Assembly (NCBI GenBank): GCA_964572745.1
Contig: CAZNFT010000063.1
Location: 1 to 9,410, forward strand
Direction: 5' to 3'
Length of the DNA: 9,410 nt
Origin: M50B103 sp041667565
GTDB taxonomy: Bacteria > Fidelibacterota > Fidelibacteria > Fidelibacterales > Fidelibacteraceae
How positions within the stretch are numbered: position 1 is the first letter of the stretch; each line of letters begins with the position of its first letter. Of this stretch, positions 1 through 6,599 are shown in pieces. The notes under the pieces are model-generated. The model was not told the origin of the DNA. It searched no databases and worked only from the letters and a program-made list of their open reading frames with translations. Made by a program: the position numbers and the translations under genes.

Positions 1-383
1 TTTTTAATTAATAATGTCTTGCAGTATCTTAGCCGTTTTTTATGTGCTTATTCTCACATTATTTATATGTAACTGTGAATGAATTGCTTAGAAAAACATG
101 CTCTCAATTCTACAGGCATATTTACTTCTTTATGGAAAAATCTTGAGTATTTTGATATCAAAAACATTGCGTCCCCTTCATTAAATTTATTTTGGAAGCA
201 TTATTAAAGGGCTGTACTTTTATTATAATTCTCCCCATTATTAGATAATATCTGCCGCAGATACATAAAAAATCTTGCGAAAATTATGCCTCGCCGGGAC
301 TGATTATGGAGAAATTTAAAACGAAAAAAAGATGTTCTCTCTCAAAATATGATAATACTAACTTATGCAAAGGCTTCTATAAT
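1..383. other. Left-edge stretch without a recognisable gene
   Basis: This AT-rich stretch lies downstream of carB and its terminator. No reading frame of useful length with a start codon and ribosome-binding site was found on either strand. A plus-strand TATAAT occurs at 224-229, but there is no convincing -35 element about 17 nt upstream, so I do not call a promoter. One plus-strand frame is open for 23 codons from the left edge to a stop near position 72, which is too short to interpret. Confidence 0.5.
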
Positions 384-409
384 AAAAAAGACGGATAAAT
401 AAATCCGCC
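384..409 (-). terminator. Rho-independent terminator of the carAB operon
   Basis: Read on the minus strand, GGCGGAT pairs with ATCCGTC (plus positions 403-409 and 390-396) around a six-base loop, giving 7 bp with one G-U wobble. It is followed at once by TTTTTT (384-389) and then ATTATAG. It lies 38 nt past the carB stop codon, which fits the end of the carA-carB transcript. The plus strand has no equivalent U-tract, so it acts in the minus direction. Confidence 0.88.
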
Positions 410-447
410 TCAGTTTAGTTAAAAAATTTGCTTTAGAAAAAGCTTCA

Positions 448-3400
448 TTATTTTACGCTATATTCATCCCAACTTTTTATTTTTAAGTCTTCTTTACTAA
501 TTTTTGATAAGGCTTCGAATAAGCGCATGGCAACTTGACGATTCGTGATCAAAGGAACGGCATAATCCACAGCTGCACGTCGAATGGTATAATCATTGGT
601 CAATTCGTCTTCGTTATAATTTTTAGGGATATTAACAACCAGATCGATCTTACCTTCTTTAAGATATTCAACAACACCCGGCTTTTCTTCGTCTAAAGGC
701 CAGTTCAATTTTAAATTAGGAATATCGTGAGCTGTTAGAAAATCCGATGTACCACCCGTTGCAAAGATGATCATTCCCATATCGGAAATAACTTTTATAC
801 TGCTTAGCAGCTCTGCTTTAGAGGCTGTAGGTCCCGATGAGATCAAAATACTTGTGACAGGAAATTTAAATCCTACAGAGATCAATGCCTTAATAAATGC
901 TTCATGAAAATTATCACCCAGACAAGCCACTTCGCCTGTCGAAGACATTTCTACCCCCGTGGCCGGATCAGCGCCCCGTAATCGCGTAAATGAAAATTGA
1001 GGAGCTTTGACTGCTACATGTTCATAATCGTACATGGGTATTCTTATCGGCTTTTGTTTTTCACGCAAAATAACCTTGGTTGCTATAGCAATAAAATTCT
1101 TGTTAAGTGTCTTAGATACAAAAGGAAATGAGCGCGAAGCACGTAAATTACATTCGATCACGCGGACTTCATTATTCTTGGCAATATATTGAATATTAAA
1201 AGGTCCGTTGATCTTAAGATTTTTTGCAATTTTAGCCGATGTTATACGGATCTGACGTTCGGTTTCAAAATAAGTTCGCTGAGGCGGAAGCACCAGAGTT
1301 GCATCCCCCGAATGTGTGCCCGCGTTTTCAACATGCTCGGAAATAGCATAACAAATGATCTCGCCATCTTGAGCAACTGCATCAAATTCCAGTTCTTTGG
1401 CATTTTCATAGAATTTTGAAATGACCACAGGATATTCGTTTGATACATCCGCAGCTGCCAGCAAAAAAGCTTTGAGTTCAAGGTCACTGGTCGCAACGGC
1501 CATAGCTGCCCCTGAAAGGACATAAGAAGGTCGCACAAGAACAGGATAACCCACATCATTAGCAAACTTTAAAGCAGACTTTGTATCTGTTAATGCTTTC
1601 CATTCCGGTTGCATGATATTCAAATCATCCAACATAGCGGAAAAAAGTGATCTGTTCTCTGCTCTATCAATATATTCTGTTTTTGTCCCAAGAATTCTTA
1701 GACCATTTGCGTCTAAACGGACAGCCAGGTTATTAGGGATCTGCCCACCCATTGAAAGAATAAATCCCGCAGGATCAATTTTATTATAAATTTCACGAAC
1801 AGTCTCAAATGTCAATTCTTCAAAAAACAAGGCATCAAATTCATCATAATCTGTAGAGACGGTTTCTGGATTACAATTGATCATAATGGATGTTTTACCG
1901 GATTCACGGACAGTTTTACCTGCGATAACGCAGCACCAATCGAACTCGACCGATGACCCAATTCTATAAGGACCACCACCTAAAATAATCGCTGCATCGG
2001 GATGTTTTTCTGTATAATCGTCTTCAATACCTTCATAAGTGAGATAAAGATAATTTGTTTTAGCAGGATACTCGCCTGCCACGGTGTCAATTCGCTTAAT
2101 ACTTGGATGAATACCTGCTTTTAAGCGCATATTATAGATTTCTTCTTCTTCTTTATATCCCAAAATAGCCAATTGCTCATCGGAATAACCCATTTTCTTG
2201 GCTTCTAATAAAAATGAATCATCTAAATTCTCACCTTGTCCCAAACGAAGTGCTATATCGACCACATTCTTGATCTTATGAAGAAACCATTTATCAATAC
2301 GCGTCCGCTCGTATATCCACTCAATGGAGTATCCCTCTATAAAGGCATCCACAACCGCAAATAAACGCTCATCACTGGGTTTTGAAAGAGAATCTTCTAT
2401 AGATGATGTAACAAATTTTTCATTTGCAACCAATCCTCTTGCGCCTGTTCCCAACATTCGGATGGCTTTCTGAAGCGTTTCTTCAAAATTACGTCCTATT
2501 GCCATAACCTCGCCCACCGACTTCATAGCTGAACCGATACGACGGGACACATTCCTGAATTTTTTCAGATCCCAACGTGGCATTTTGACGACAATATAAT
2601 CAAGTGAAGGTTCAAAAAAGGCCGAAGTTTCGGTAATAGCATTGGATAGTTCATGCAAGCCATACCCCATGCCAAGCTTTGCGGCAATAAAAGCCAAAGG
2701 ATAACCTGTTGCCTTTGAAGCAAGTGCTGATGAACGCGAGAGACGTGCATTCACCTCAATCACGCGGTATTCTTCAGAAAAAGGATCCAGTGCATACTGT
2801 ATATTACATTCGCCCACCACACCAAGATGACGGATAACACGAATCCCAATACCTCGCAATTTTTGATACTCACGATTTGATAGTGTCTGTGATGGCGCAA
2901 CAACAATACTCTCCCCCGTGTGAATTCCCAGGGGATCAACATTTTCCATATTGCAAACCGTTATACAGTTATCGTATTTATCACGGACAATTTCATATTC
3001 GATCTCTTTCCAACCACCCAACCATTCTTCGATCAGTATCTGGCTAGTATAAGAAAATGCTTTTGAAGCGCGTTCAACTAGTTGTTCTTTGGTTCTACAT
3101 ACACCTGAACCCAAGCCACCCAATGCATAAGCAATACGCATCATAACCGGATAACCGATCTCATCAGCAAATGTTTCGGCTGCTTCTAAAGATCCAACAG
3201 CCTTGCTTTTAGGGTAATCAACATTAATTTCATCTAGAACCTGATTGAATTTTTTACGATCCTCGGTATTTCTGATCGTTTCTACAGGTGTGCCAAGAAC
3301 TTGAATACCATGTTTTTTTAAAATACCTTTATCATATAGTTCCAGCCCGCAATTTAAAGCGGTTTGTCCCCCAAAAGACAATAAAATGCCATCCGGTTTT

Positions 3401-3636
3401 TCTTTTTCTAGGATTTTTTCAACAAAATCCACCGTCACCGGTAAAAGATAAACCCTGTCTGCAAGATAATCGGAGGTTTGAATTGTAGCAATATTGGGAT
3501 TAATCAGAATGGTTTTTACACCTTCTTCTTTCAGAGCTTTGATCGCCTGCGATCCCGAATAATCAAACTCGCCCGCTTCACCGATCTTAATGGCTGCAGA
3601 ACCTAGTATAACAACTTTTTTGATCTTATTATCCAT
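448..3636 (-). CDS. carB: Carbamoyl-phosphate synthetase, large (synthetase) subunit
   Basis: CarB uses ammonia released by CarA, bicarbonate and two ATP to make carbamoyl phosphate, the precursor of pyrimidines and arginine. The 1062 residues match the usual full length. The N-terminal half is the carboxyphosphate domain: GSAAIKIGEAGEFDYSG near 12-28, GGQTALNCGLEL at 89-100, an ATP-grasp core with ALGGLGSG at 171-178, and the metal-binding strand IEVNARLSRS at 293-302. An oligomerisation region follows (about 405-540). The second, carbamate-phosphorylating half has ILGGGPYRIGSSVEFD at 551-566, SMGGQIPNNLA at 628-638 and IECNLRASRSFPFVSK at 827-842. The C-terminal MGS-like allosteric domain (about 925-1062) includes FATGGTSDFL at 958-967. 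The wording resembles Bacteroidota and eukaryotic CPSase more than the E. coli enzyme. The start is 12 nt after the carA stop, with GGGG ahead of the ATG as a modest ribosome-binding site; stop TAA. No truncation or missing motif is seen. Confidence 0.98.
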   Translation of the reverse strand: MDNKIKKVVILGSAAIKIGEAGEFDYSGSQAIKALKEEGVKTILINPNIATIQTSDYLADRVYLLPVTVDFVEKILEKEKPDGILLSFGGQTALNCGLELYDKGILKKHGIQVLGTPVETIRNTEDRKKFNQVLDEINVDYPKSKAVGSLEAAETFADEIGYPVMMRIAYALGGLGSGVCRTKEQLVERASKAFSYTSQILIEEWLGGWKEIEYEIVRDKYDNCITVCNMENVDPLGIHTGESIVVAPSQTLSNREYQKLRGIGIRVIRHLGVVGECNIQYALDPFSEEYRVIEVNARLSRSSALASKATGYPLAFIAAKLGMGYGLHELSNAITETSAFFEPSLDYIVVKMPRWDLKKFRNVSRRIGSAMKSVGEVMAIGRNFEETLQKAIRMLGTGARGLVANEKFVTSSIEDSLSKPSDERLFAVVDAFIEGYSIEWIYERTRIDKWFLHKIKNVVDIALRLGQGENLDDSFLLEAKKMGYSDEQLAILGYKEEEEIYNMRLKAGIHPSIKRIDTVAGEYPAKTNYLYLTYEGIEDDYTEKHPDAAIILGGGPYRIGSSVEFDWCCVIAGKTVRESGKTSIMINCNPETVSTDYDEFDALFFEELTFETVREIYNKIDPAGFILSMGGQIPNNLAVRLDANGLRILGTKTEYIDRAENRSLFSAMLDDLNIMQPEWKALTDTKSALKFANDVGYPVLVRPSYVLSGAAMAVATSDLELKAFLLAAADVSNEYPVVISKFYENAKELEFDAVAQDGEIICYAISEHVENAGTHSGDATLVLPPQRTYFETERQIRITSAKIAKNLKINGPFNIQYIAKNNEVRVIECNLRASRSFPFVSKTLNKNFIAIATKVILREKQKPIRIPMYDYEHVAVKAPQFSFTRLRGADPATGVEMSSTGEVACLGDNFHEAFIKALISVGFKFPVTSILISSGPTASKAELLSSIKVISDMGMIIFATGGTSDFLTAHDIPNLKLNWPLDEEKPGVVEYLKEGKIDLVVNIPKNYNEDELTNDYTIRRAAVDYAVPLITNRQVAMRLFEALSKISKEDLKIKSWDEYSVK

Positions 3637-3648
3637 CTTTTTCCCCGC

Positions 3649-4704
3649 TTAGAAACAACGTTTAAATTCGTCAAAAACAAATCCCGTATCTACCGGACCG
3701 GGCATAGTTTCCGGATGAAACTGAGTCGAACGAATTGGCAAATTCTTGTGCCATAAACCTTCGTTAGTTCCATCGTTTAAATTTTTAAACCAAGAAATCC
3801 ATCCGGTGGGAATAGATTTTTTATCTACAGCAAAACCATGGTTCTGCGATGTAACATAAGCACGGCCACTAAGTCTATCTATAACCGGCTGATTCTGAGA
3901 GCGATGACCATGAGTCAATTTATAGGTTTTGGCACCTGCCGTTAATGCAAGCAACTGATGGCCAAGACAAATACCTAAAATCGGTTTCTTCTCTTCCATG
4001 AAAGCTTTGATCTTACTGGTCATAAAAGAATATCGGGCAGGATCACCGGGGCCACTCGAAAGGATGATACCGTCATATTTTAAATGTGAACAGTCGTAAT
4101 TGTAAGGCACCTGAATAACTTTAAAACCACGTCTCACAATATTGGCAATAATGCTATTTCTACAACCAAAGTCCATAAGTAGAACGGTCTTATCCCCTTT
4201 TCCATGTTCAACAGGTGCTTTGACGGCTGCTTTTTCTATTAAAAGATCTTTGTTTGGATCGTAAAAATCCACTTCCTGGCCATTGATAAGGATTTTGCCC
4301 AGCATTGCTCCGCTATCGCGAAGAACTTTTGTAAGCGCACGCGTATCAATGCCGGATATTCCGGGAATACCTTCCTTTTTCAGCCATTCATCAAGACTCA
4401 TATCAGAATCCCAATGGGAGTGAATATCTGAAAGATTGGAAACGATAAAACCAAAAGCCTGTATGCGAGAGGATTCCCACTTAGATTTTGTGATATCATC
4501 GCTGATCTCGTTTGGAACGCCATAATTACCGATCAGTGGATAGGTTAAGCTAAGGAGCTGTCCATAATATGAAGGATCGGTCAAGGCTTCAGTATAGCCA
4601 ACCATGGCGGTATTAAAAACCACCTCGCCAGAGGTGGAAACAGGTGCACCGAAGGCTTTCCCCTCGAAGCTCATACCATTTTCTAAAACTAGTTTTGCAT
4701 TCAT
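3649..4704 (-). CDS. carA: Carbamoyl-phosphate synthetase, small (glutamine amidotransferase) subunit
   Basis: CarA hydrolyses glutamine and channels the ammonia to CarB. The 351 residues show the two expected domains. The N-terminal CPSase small-chain domain (about 1-150) contains GEVVFNTAMVGYTEALTDPSY (26-46), LTYPLIGNYGVP (53-64) and GIDTRALTKVLRDSG (118-132). The C-terminal class I glutamine amidotransferase domain (about 170-351) has the nucleophile elbow GICLGHQ with Cys246, SSGPGDP (216-222), and the His-Glu pair of QFHPE at His330 and Glu332, completing the Cys-His-Glu triad. The chosen Met begins the family-typical NAKLVLENGMSFEGKAFG. Its ribosome-binding site is poor (GAAGAA about 5 nt before ATG), which may limit translation or reflect leader control. 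The gene is co-oriented with carB 12 nt downstream, so both surely share one transcript. No promoter is obvious upstream. Confidence 0.97.
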   Translation of the reverse strand: MNAKLVLENGMSFEGKAFGAPVSTSGEVVFNTAMVGYTEALTDPSYYGQLLSLTYPLIGNYGVPNEISDDITKSKWESSRIQAFGFIVSNLSDIHSHWDSDMSLDEWLKKEGIPGISGIDTRALTKVLRDSGAMLGKILINGQEVDFYDPNKDLLIEKAAVKAPVEHGKGDKTVLLMDFGCRNSIIANIVRRGFKVIQVPYNYDCSHLKYDGIILSSGPGDPARYSFMTSKIKAFMEEKKPILGICLGHQLLALTAGAKTYKLTHGHRSQNQPVIDRLSGRAYVTSQNHGFAVDKKSIPTGWISWFKNLNDGTNEGLWHKNLPIRSTQFHPETMPGPVDTGFVFDEFKRCF

Positions 4705-4755
4705 GTGGTTCTTCGTCGCTTTATGTTAGATTTTCAGGATTTTCCCATATATGTC

Positions 4756-4767
4756 TCATTCCGACCG
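4756..4767 (+). repeat. 12-nt repeat TCATTCCGACCG, copy upstream of carA
   Basis: TCATTCCGACCG is identical to 6228-6239 and in the same orientation. This copy lies 52 nt before the carA ATG. The similarity does not extend far on either side. Motifs of the type GTCATTCCGACC recur between genes in many bacterial genomes, as I recall them, so this is probably a remnant of a dispersed repeat. A shared operator (minus strand CGGTCGGAATGA) is the alternative. Confidence 0.5.
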
Positions 4768-4824
4768 GAACTTGCGCTAATGTAATAAATGATTAAGCTT
4801 CATAACAGAAAAAAATCAATGGAT

Positions 4825-4851
4825 TTGTTGAAATTTGGGTCAAATTGTTGA
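4825..4851 (-). promoter_or_regulatory. Operator-like palindrome flanked by direct repeats upstream of carA
   Basis: A palindrome AATTTG-GGT-CAAATT (4832-4846) is nested between two direct copies of TTGTTGA (4825-4831 and 4845-4851) spaced exactly 20 bp apart, about two helical turns. It also overlaps the -35-like TTGACC of the minus strand. The arrangement resembles a transcription-factor site and lies about 130 nt upstream of carA. In AT-rich DNA such symmetry can arise by chance, and no regulator is encoded nearby. Confidence 0.25.
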
Positions 4852-4872
4852 TAATATTGTATGATAAGCGAC

Positions 4873-4902
4873 AAAAGACAAACAAGACAGTCATTTTGAC
4901 TG
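4873..4902 (-). terminator. Possible terminator or attenuator between the lipoprotein gene and carA
   Basis: On the minus strand CAGTCA-AAA-TGACTG (4888-4902) is followed by the interrupted U-rich run TCTTGTTTGTCTTTT (4873-4887). This may end the lipoprotein transcript or, if carAB transcription starts further upstream, act as an attenuator about 170-200 nt before carA. The stem has only 6 bp and is not GC-rich, so it would be weak. The overlapping hairpin at 4909-4933 can compete with structures that include this stem. Confidence 0.35.
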
Positions 4903-4908
4903 AAGTTC

Positions 4909-4933
4909 AGTGTCTATCAAGAGGCTAGACGCT
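4909..4933 (-). other. Stem-loop that can exchange partners with a neighbouring arm
   Basis: AGTGTCTA (4909-4916) pairs with TAGACGCT (4926-4933) over 8 bp with one wobble and a nine-base loop. The TGTCT inside the first arm (4911-4915) can instead pair with AGACA at 4885-4889. That would close a three-way structure containing GTCA/TGAC (4890-4893, 4897-4900) and TGAA/TTCA (4901-4904, 4906-4909). The two pairings exclude each other, which is the layout expected of an RNA switch, but no ligand or leader peptide is evident. Confidence 0.3.
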
Positions 4934-4989
4934 GCGGAAAAATTTTAAAATCTTCATCAAATGCAATAAACTCTCATCCCGGATTTAAT

Positions 4990-5015
4990 TTGAGACCCAA
5001 AGCTTTGGGTCTCAA
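4990..5015. repeat. Perfect 26-bp palindrome
   Basis: TTGAGACCCAAAG is followed directly by its exact reverse complement CTTTGGGTCTCAA. The transcript of either strand would form a stem of about 11 bp. Neither side has a U-tract, so it is not a standard intrinsic terminator. It lies about 100 nt past the lipoprotein stop codon and may protect the 3' end of the mRNA or be a copy of a dispersed intergenic palindrome. Confidence 0.8.
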
Positions 5016-5032
5016 CGATATTCCATTTCTTC

Positions 5033-5048
5033 CTGTTTTATTAAACAG
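5033..5048. repeat. Small hairpin CTGTTT/AAACAG
   Basis: CTGTTT (5033-5038) and AAACAG (5043-5048) form a 6-bp stem with a TATT loop. It lies between the larger hairpins at 4990-5015 and 5070-5105 downstream of the lipoprotein gene. No U-tract follows on either strand; it may be incidental. Confidence 0.4.
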
Positions 5049-5069
5049 ATAAGATTTATAGCGTCTTTT

Positions 5070-5105
5070 GCCTCTACTACGCTTTTCGAGCTTCGTAGAG
5101 CAGGC
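5070..5105 (+). terminator. Interrupted hairpin abutting the lipoprotein stop codon, terminator-like on the plus strand
   Basis: Twelve-base arms (5070-5081 and 5094-5105) pair through 4 bp, a 3x3 internal loop and 5 bp (CTACG/CGTAG) around a twelve-base loop. On the plus strand the stem is followed by TTTTACCTTTTT, as in a terminator. On the minus strand, the direction of the genes, it is followed by AAAAGACGC, so it does not look like a terminator for the lipoprotein mRNA. It begins 10 nt after that gene's stop codon and may instead protect the message end. No plus-strand gene precedes it. Confidence 0.35.
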
Positions 5106-5115
5106 TTTTACCTTT

Positions 5116-6108
5116 TTACTTAAAAACAACTCCCCACTCTGCCACCGTAAATCCCTTGCGTTCAAATTCGGGAATAATGGGGGTGTCTATTTTGCTTATC
5201 ATTGGAGACCTGACGGGCTCGATCACATAGAACATTCTCAATAGAGATCTTGGTTTTTTACTAATTTTCAAGTCTATAAGCTCGTTGATTTTGTCAGTAT
5301 GTTGAGGATAAATATTATAATAAGAATGTTCAATTAATCGTGGGATCCAATAATCCAAAAAATCATTTATTTCATTTTCAATAAAACCATAATCGGCAAG
5401 ATTAGATCTAAAAAATGCCTCAAGATTACTCTGAGTAACAGACCAACCCTGCTTGTATTGCCATTTATTTGGCAGACTTGCTTCGTAAAACAGATAGTCA
5501 TATGTCTCATTGATCTTAGCATCGGGTTCAACTTTAATCTTTTTCCATTTATCAGGAAAATCAGGAATAGACTCAATCACTTTTCCGCCCTTGGGAAAGT
5601 CGAGAGAAACCGTCATTTGGGTAGTTTTCTTGGGATAGAGATAAATATTCGGTTTGTAGGCAACTATAGCTTTTTCAATAACAAAAGAAACACGATAATC
5701 TTCATCAGGGATATCGACTTCTCCTATGCGGTGGGGGCTTACTCTCGTGATAGTCATAATATAAAAATTGCCCTCACCGACATCTCCCTGCCAACAGGAA
5801 TTAAATGTTTGTGAATTCATTGTATCAGTTACAAAAGTGATATTCTGCTTCCAAACTTCTACACCGGATGTATCCTGACCCACAGTAAATTCAGCAACAA
5901 CCCTACCGGGTGTATTCGTCAAATAATTTCGTGTATCTACTGTGATACTATCTAATCTTATCCAAACATCATCTTCGGTATAAAGCTTTTCACCAATTTT
6001 AATCTTTACCGTTTTATTTAGTACAAAATCAGGAAGTCCAAACATACAGCTACTCAATAAGAGAGCGACTATTAATAATAGAAAAGACGTGATAATTCTT
6101 CTTTTCAT
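5116..6108 (-). CDS. Uncharacterised lipoprotein with a C-terminal KPNIYLYP-type conserved domain
   Basis: This 330-residue protein has a lipoprotein signal peptide: basic MKRR, a hydrophobic stretch (5-18) and lipobox LLSS-C with the acylated Cys at 21. Met at +2 rather than Asp fits outer-membrane sorting in Gram-negatives. Residues about 30-147 look beta-rich and end VSPHRIGEVDIPDEDYRVSF. From memory this resembles a common extracytoplasmic beta-domain, here without the DSRCP-like cysteine motif. Residues about 151-330 form a second domain opening KPNIYLYPKKTTQMTVSLDF, with YDYLFYEASLP (203-213), FLDYWIPRL (250-258) and a closing FERKGFTVAEWG (315-326). This matches an uncharacterised bacterial family whose members usually read KPVIYLYP at the start and FERKGFTVxEWGG at the end. 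The function is unknown and no catalytic motif is evident. The start has AGGA 6 nt upstream; stop TAA. Both flanking spacers exceed 400 nt, so it is probably transcribed alone. Confidence 0.9.
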   Translation of the reverse strand: MKRRIITSFLLLIVALLLSSCMFGLPDFVLNKTVKIKIGEKLYTEDDVWIRLDSITVDTRNYLTNTPGRVVAEFTVGQDTSGVEVWKQNITFVTDTMNSQTFNSCWQGDVGEGNFYIMTITRVSPHRIGEVDIPDEDYRVSFVIEKAIVAYKPNIYLYPKKTTQMTVSLDFPKGGKVIESIPDFPDKWKKIKVEPDAKINETYDYLFYEASLPNKWQYKQGWSVTQSNLEAFFRSNLADYGFIENEINDFLDYWIPRLIEHSYYNIYPQHTDKINELIDLKISKKPRSLLRMFYVIEPVRSPMISKIDTPIIPEFERKGFTVAEWGVVFK

Positions 6109-6227
6109 AATGCATCCTATTTTTTAAATCAGTGCTTTTTTTATATTTCATGAAAACAAAAAATGTTCCATGCTTATAAAAATACAGACTATTGAAGGGA
6201 AAGACAAGAAATGTGTTCTTTAAACTG

Positions 6228-6239
6228 TCATTCCGACCG
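6228..6239 (+). repeat. 12-nt repeat TCATTCCGACCG, copy upstream of the lipoprotein gene
   Basis: This is identical to 4756-4767 and in the same orientation; the two copies bracket the lipoprotein gene 1472 bp apart. It continues as TAATGAG, close to the GTAGTGAG that I recall following this motif in dispersed repeats of other genomes. That favours a decayed repeat over a regulator site. Confidence 0.5.
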
Positions 6240-6440
6240 TAATGAGTCCGCACAAGCGTGTTGACAAATTGACAGAAATCCTTTAACGAAATAACAGGAT
6301 TTGTAGATTGCTTTTGAAAGGATAATGAGATGAATCAGTAAACAGAAAGCGACACTTGGTGAACTGTAGTAAATTTTATAATAATGGATAGAACTAAGTT
6401 TGGTATGTGCTTACAATCCTATTTTTTGTATAGCTTTTAC

Positions 6441-6460
6441 CCATGGGCTAAAGCCTGTGG
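6441..6460. repeat. Degenerate palindrome of the CCACGGGCTAAAGCC type
   Basis: CCATGGGCT (6441-6449) and AGCCTGTGG (6452-6460) pair over 9 bp with two adjacent G-U wobbles (plus-strand RNA) around AA. From memory the sequence is close to intergenic palindromes of the form CCACGGGCTAAAGCCCGTGG that recur in many environmental genomes. Neither strand has a following U-tract, so it is not a terminator. Confidence 0.45.
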
Positions 6461-6599
6461 CAATTGACGTATCTCAAATACCAAGACTATCAAATAAAGG
6501 TTTTACTTCCCTTACTAGCTCTTAACATCAGCGAACTAAAAATCCAAAGCATCAAGTATATCGTGTTATCCTGTCGGAAAACATCATGTCAAAACTAGA

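Larger units (their letters stand above)
4705..5115. other. Structured spacer between the lipoprotein gene and carA
   Basis: This 411-nt spacer contains no supportable gene. It holds at least five inverted repeats (5070-5105, 5033-5048, 4990-5015, 4909-4933 and 4888-4902), an operator-like palindrome at 4832-4846 and a copy of a 12-nt repeat at 4756-4767. The carAB promoter should be here, but no E. coli-type -35/-10 pair is convincing; TTGACC (minus strand, 4838-4843) lacks a good -10 at normal spacing. If the organism uses Bacteroidota-like promoters, the E. coli consensus is the wrong yardstick. Confidence 0.55.
6109..6599. other. Spacer between prfB and the lipoprotein gene, with repeat-like fragments
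   Basis: This 491-nt AT-rich stretch has no supportable gene. Near the lipoprotein start are possible minus-strand -10 sequences (TATAAA at 6140-6145; TATTTT at 6179-6184, with TTGTCT at 6202-6207 spaced 17 nt), none strong. It also holds a 12-nt repeat (6228-6239), an AAATCCT/AGGATTT inverted repeat (6276-6282 and 6296-6302) and a degenerate palindrome (6441-6460). No intrinsic terminator is visible after the prfB stop codon, so prfB transcripts may end by another mechanism or run far into this spacer. Confidence 0.5.

Noticed and set aside
4974..5165. Minus-strand 63-codon frame overlapping the end of the lipoprotein gene
   Set aside because: It starts inside the lipoprotein gene in another frame and is mostly translated hairpin sequence.
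5458..5814. Plus-strand 118-codon reading frame opposite the lipoprotein gene
   Set aside because: It is antisense to a well-supported gene with a clear signal peptide and a recognised domain; no ribosome-binding site or family similarity supports it.
6050..6253. Minus-strand 67-codon frame over the lipoprotein start region
   Set aside because: It begins in the 12-nt repeat, ends inside the lipoprotein gene in a different frame, and shows no family similarity.
6255..6290. Two closely spaced plus-strand TTGACA-like hexamers in the prfB/lipoprotein spacer
   Set aside because: No suitable -10 element follows at normal spacing and no plus-strand gene lies downstream.
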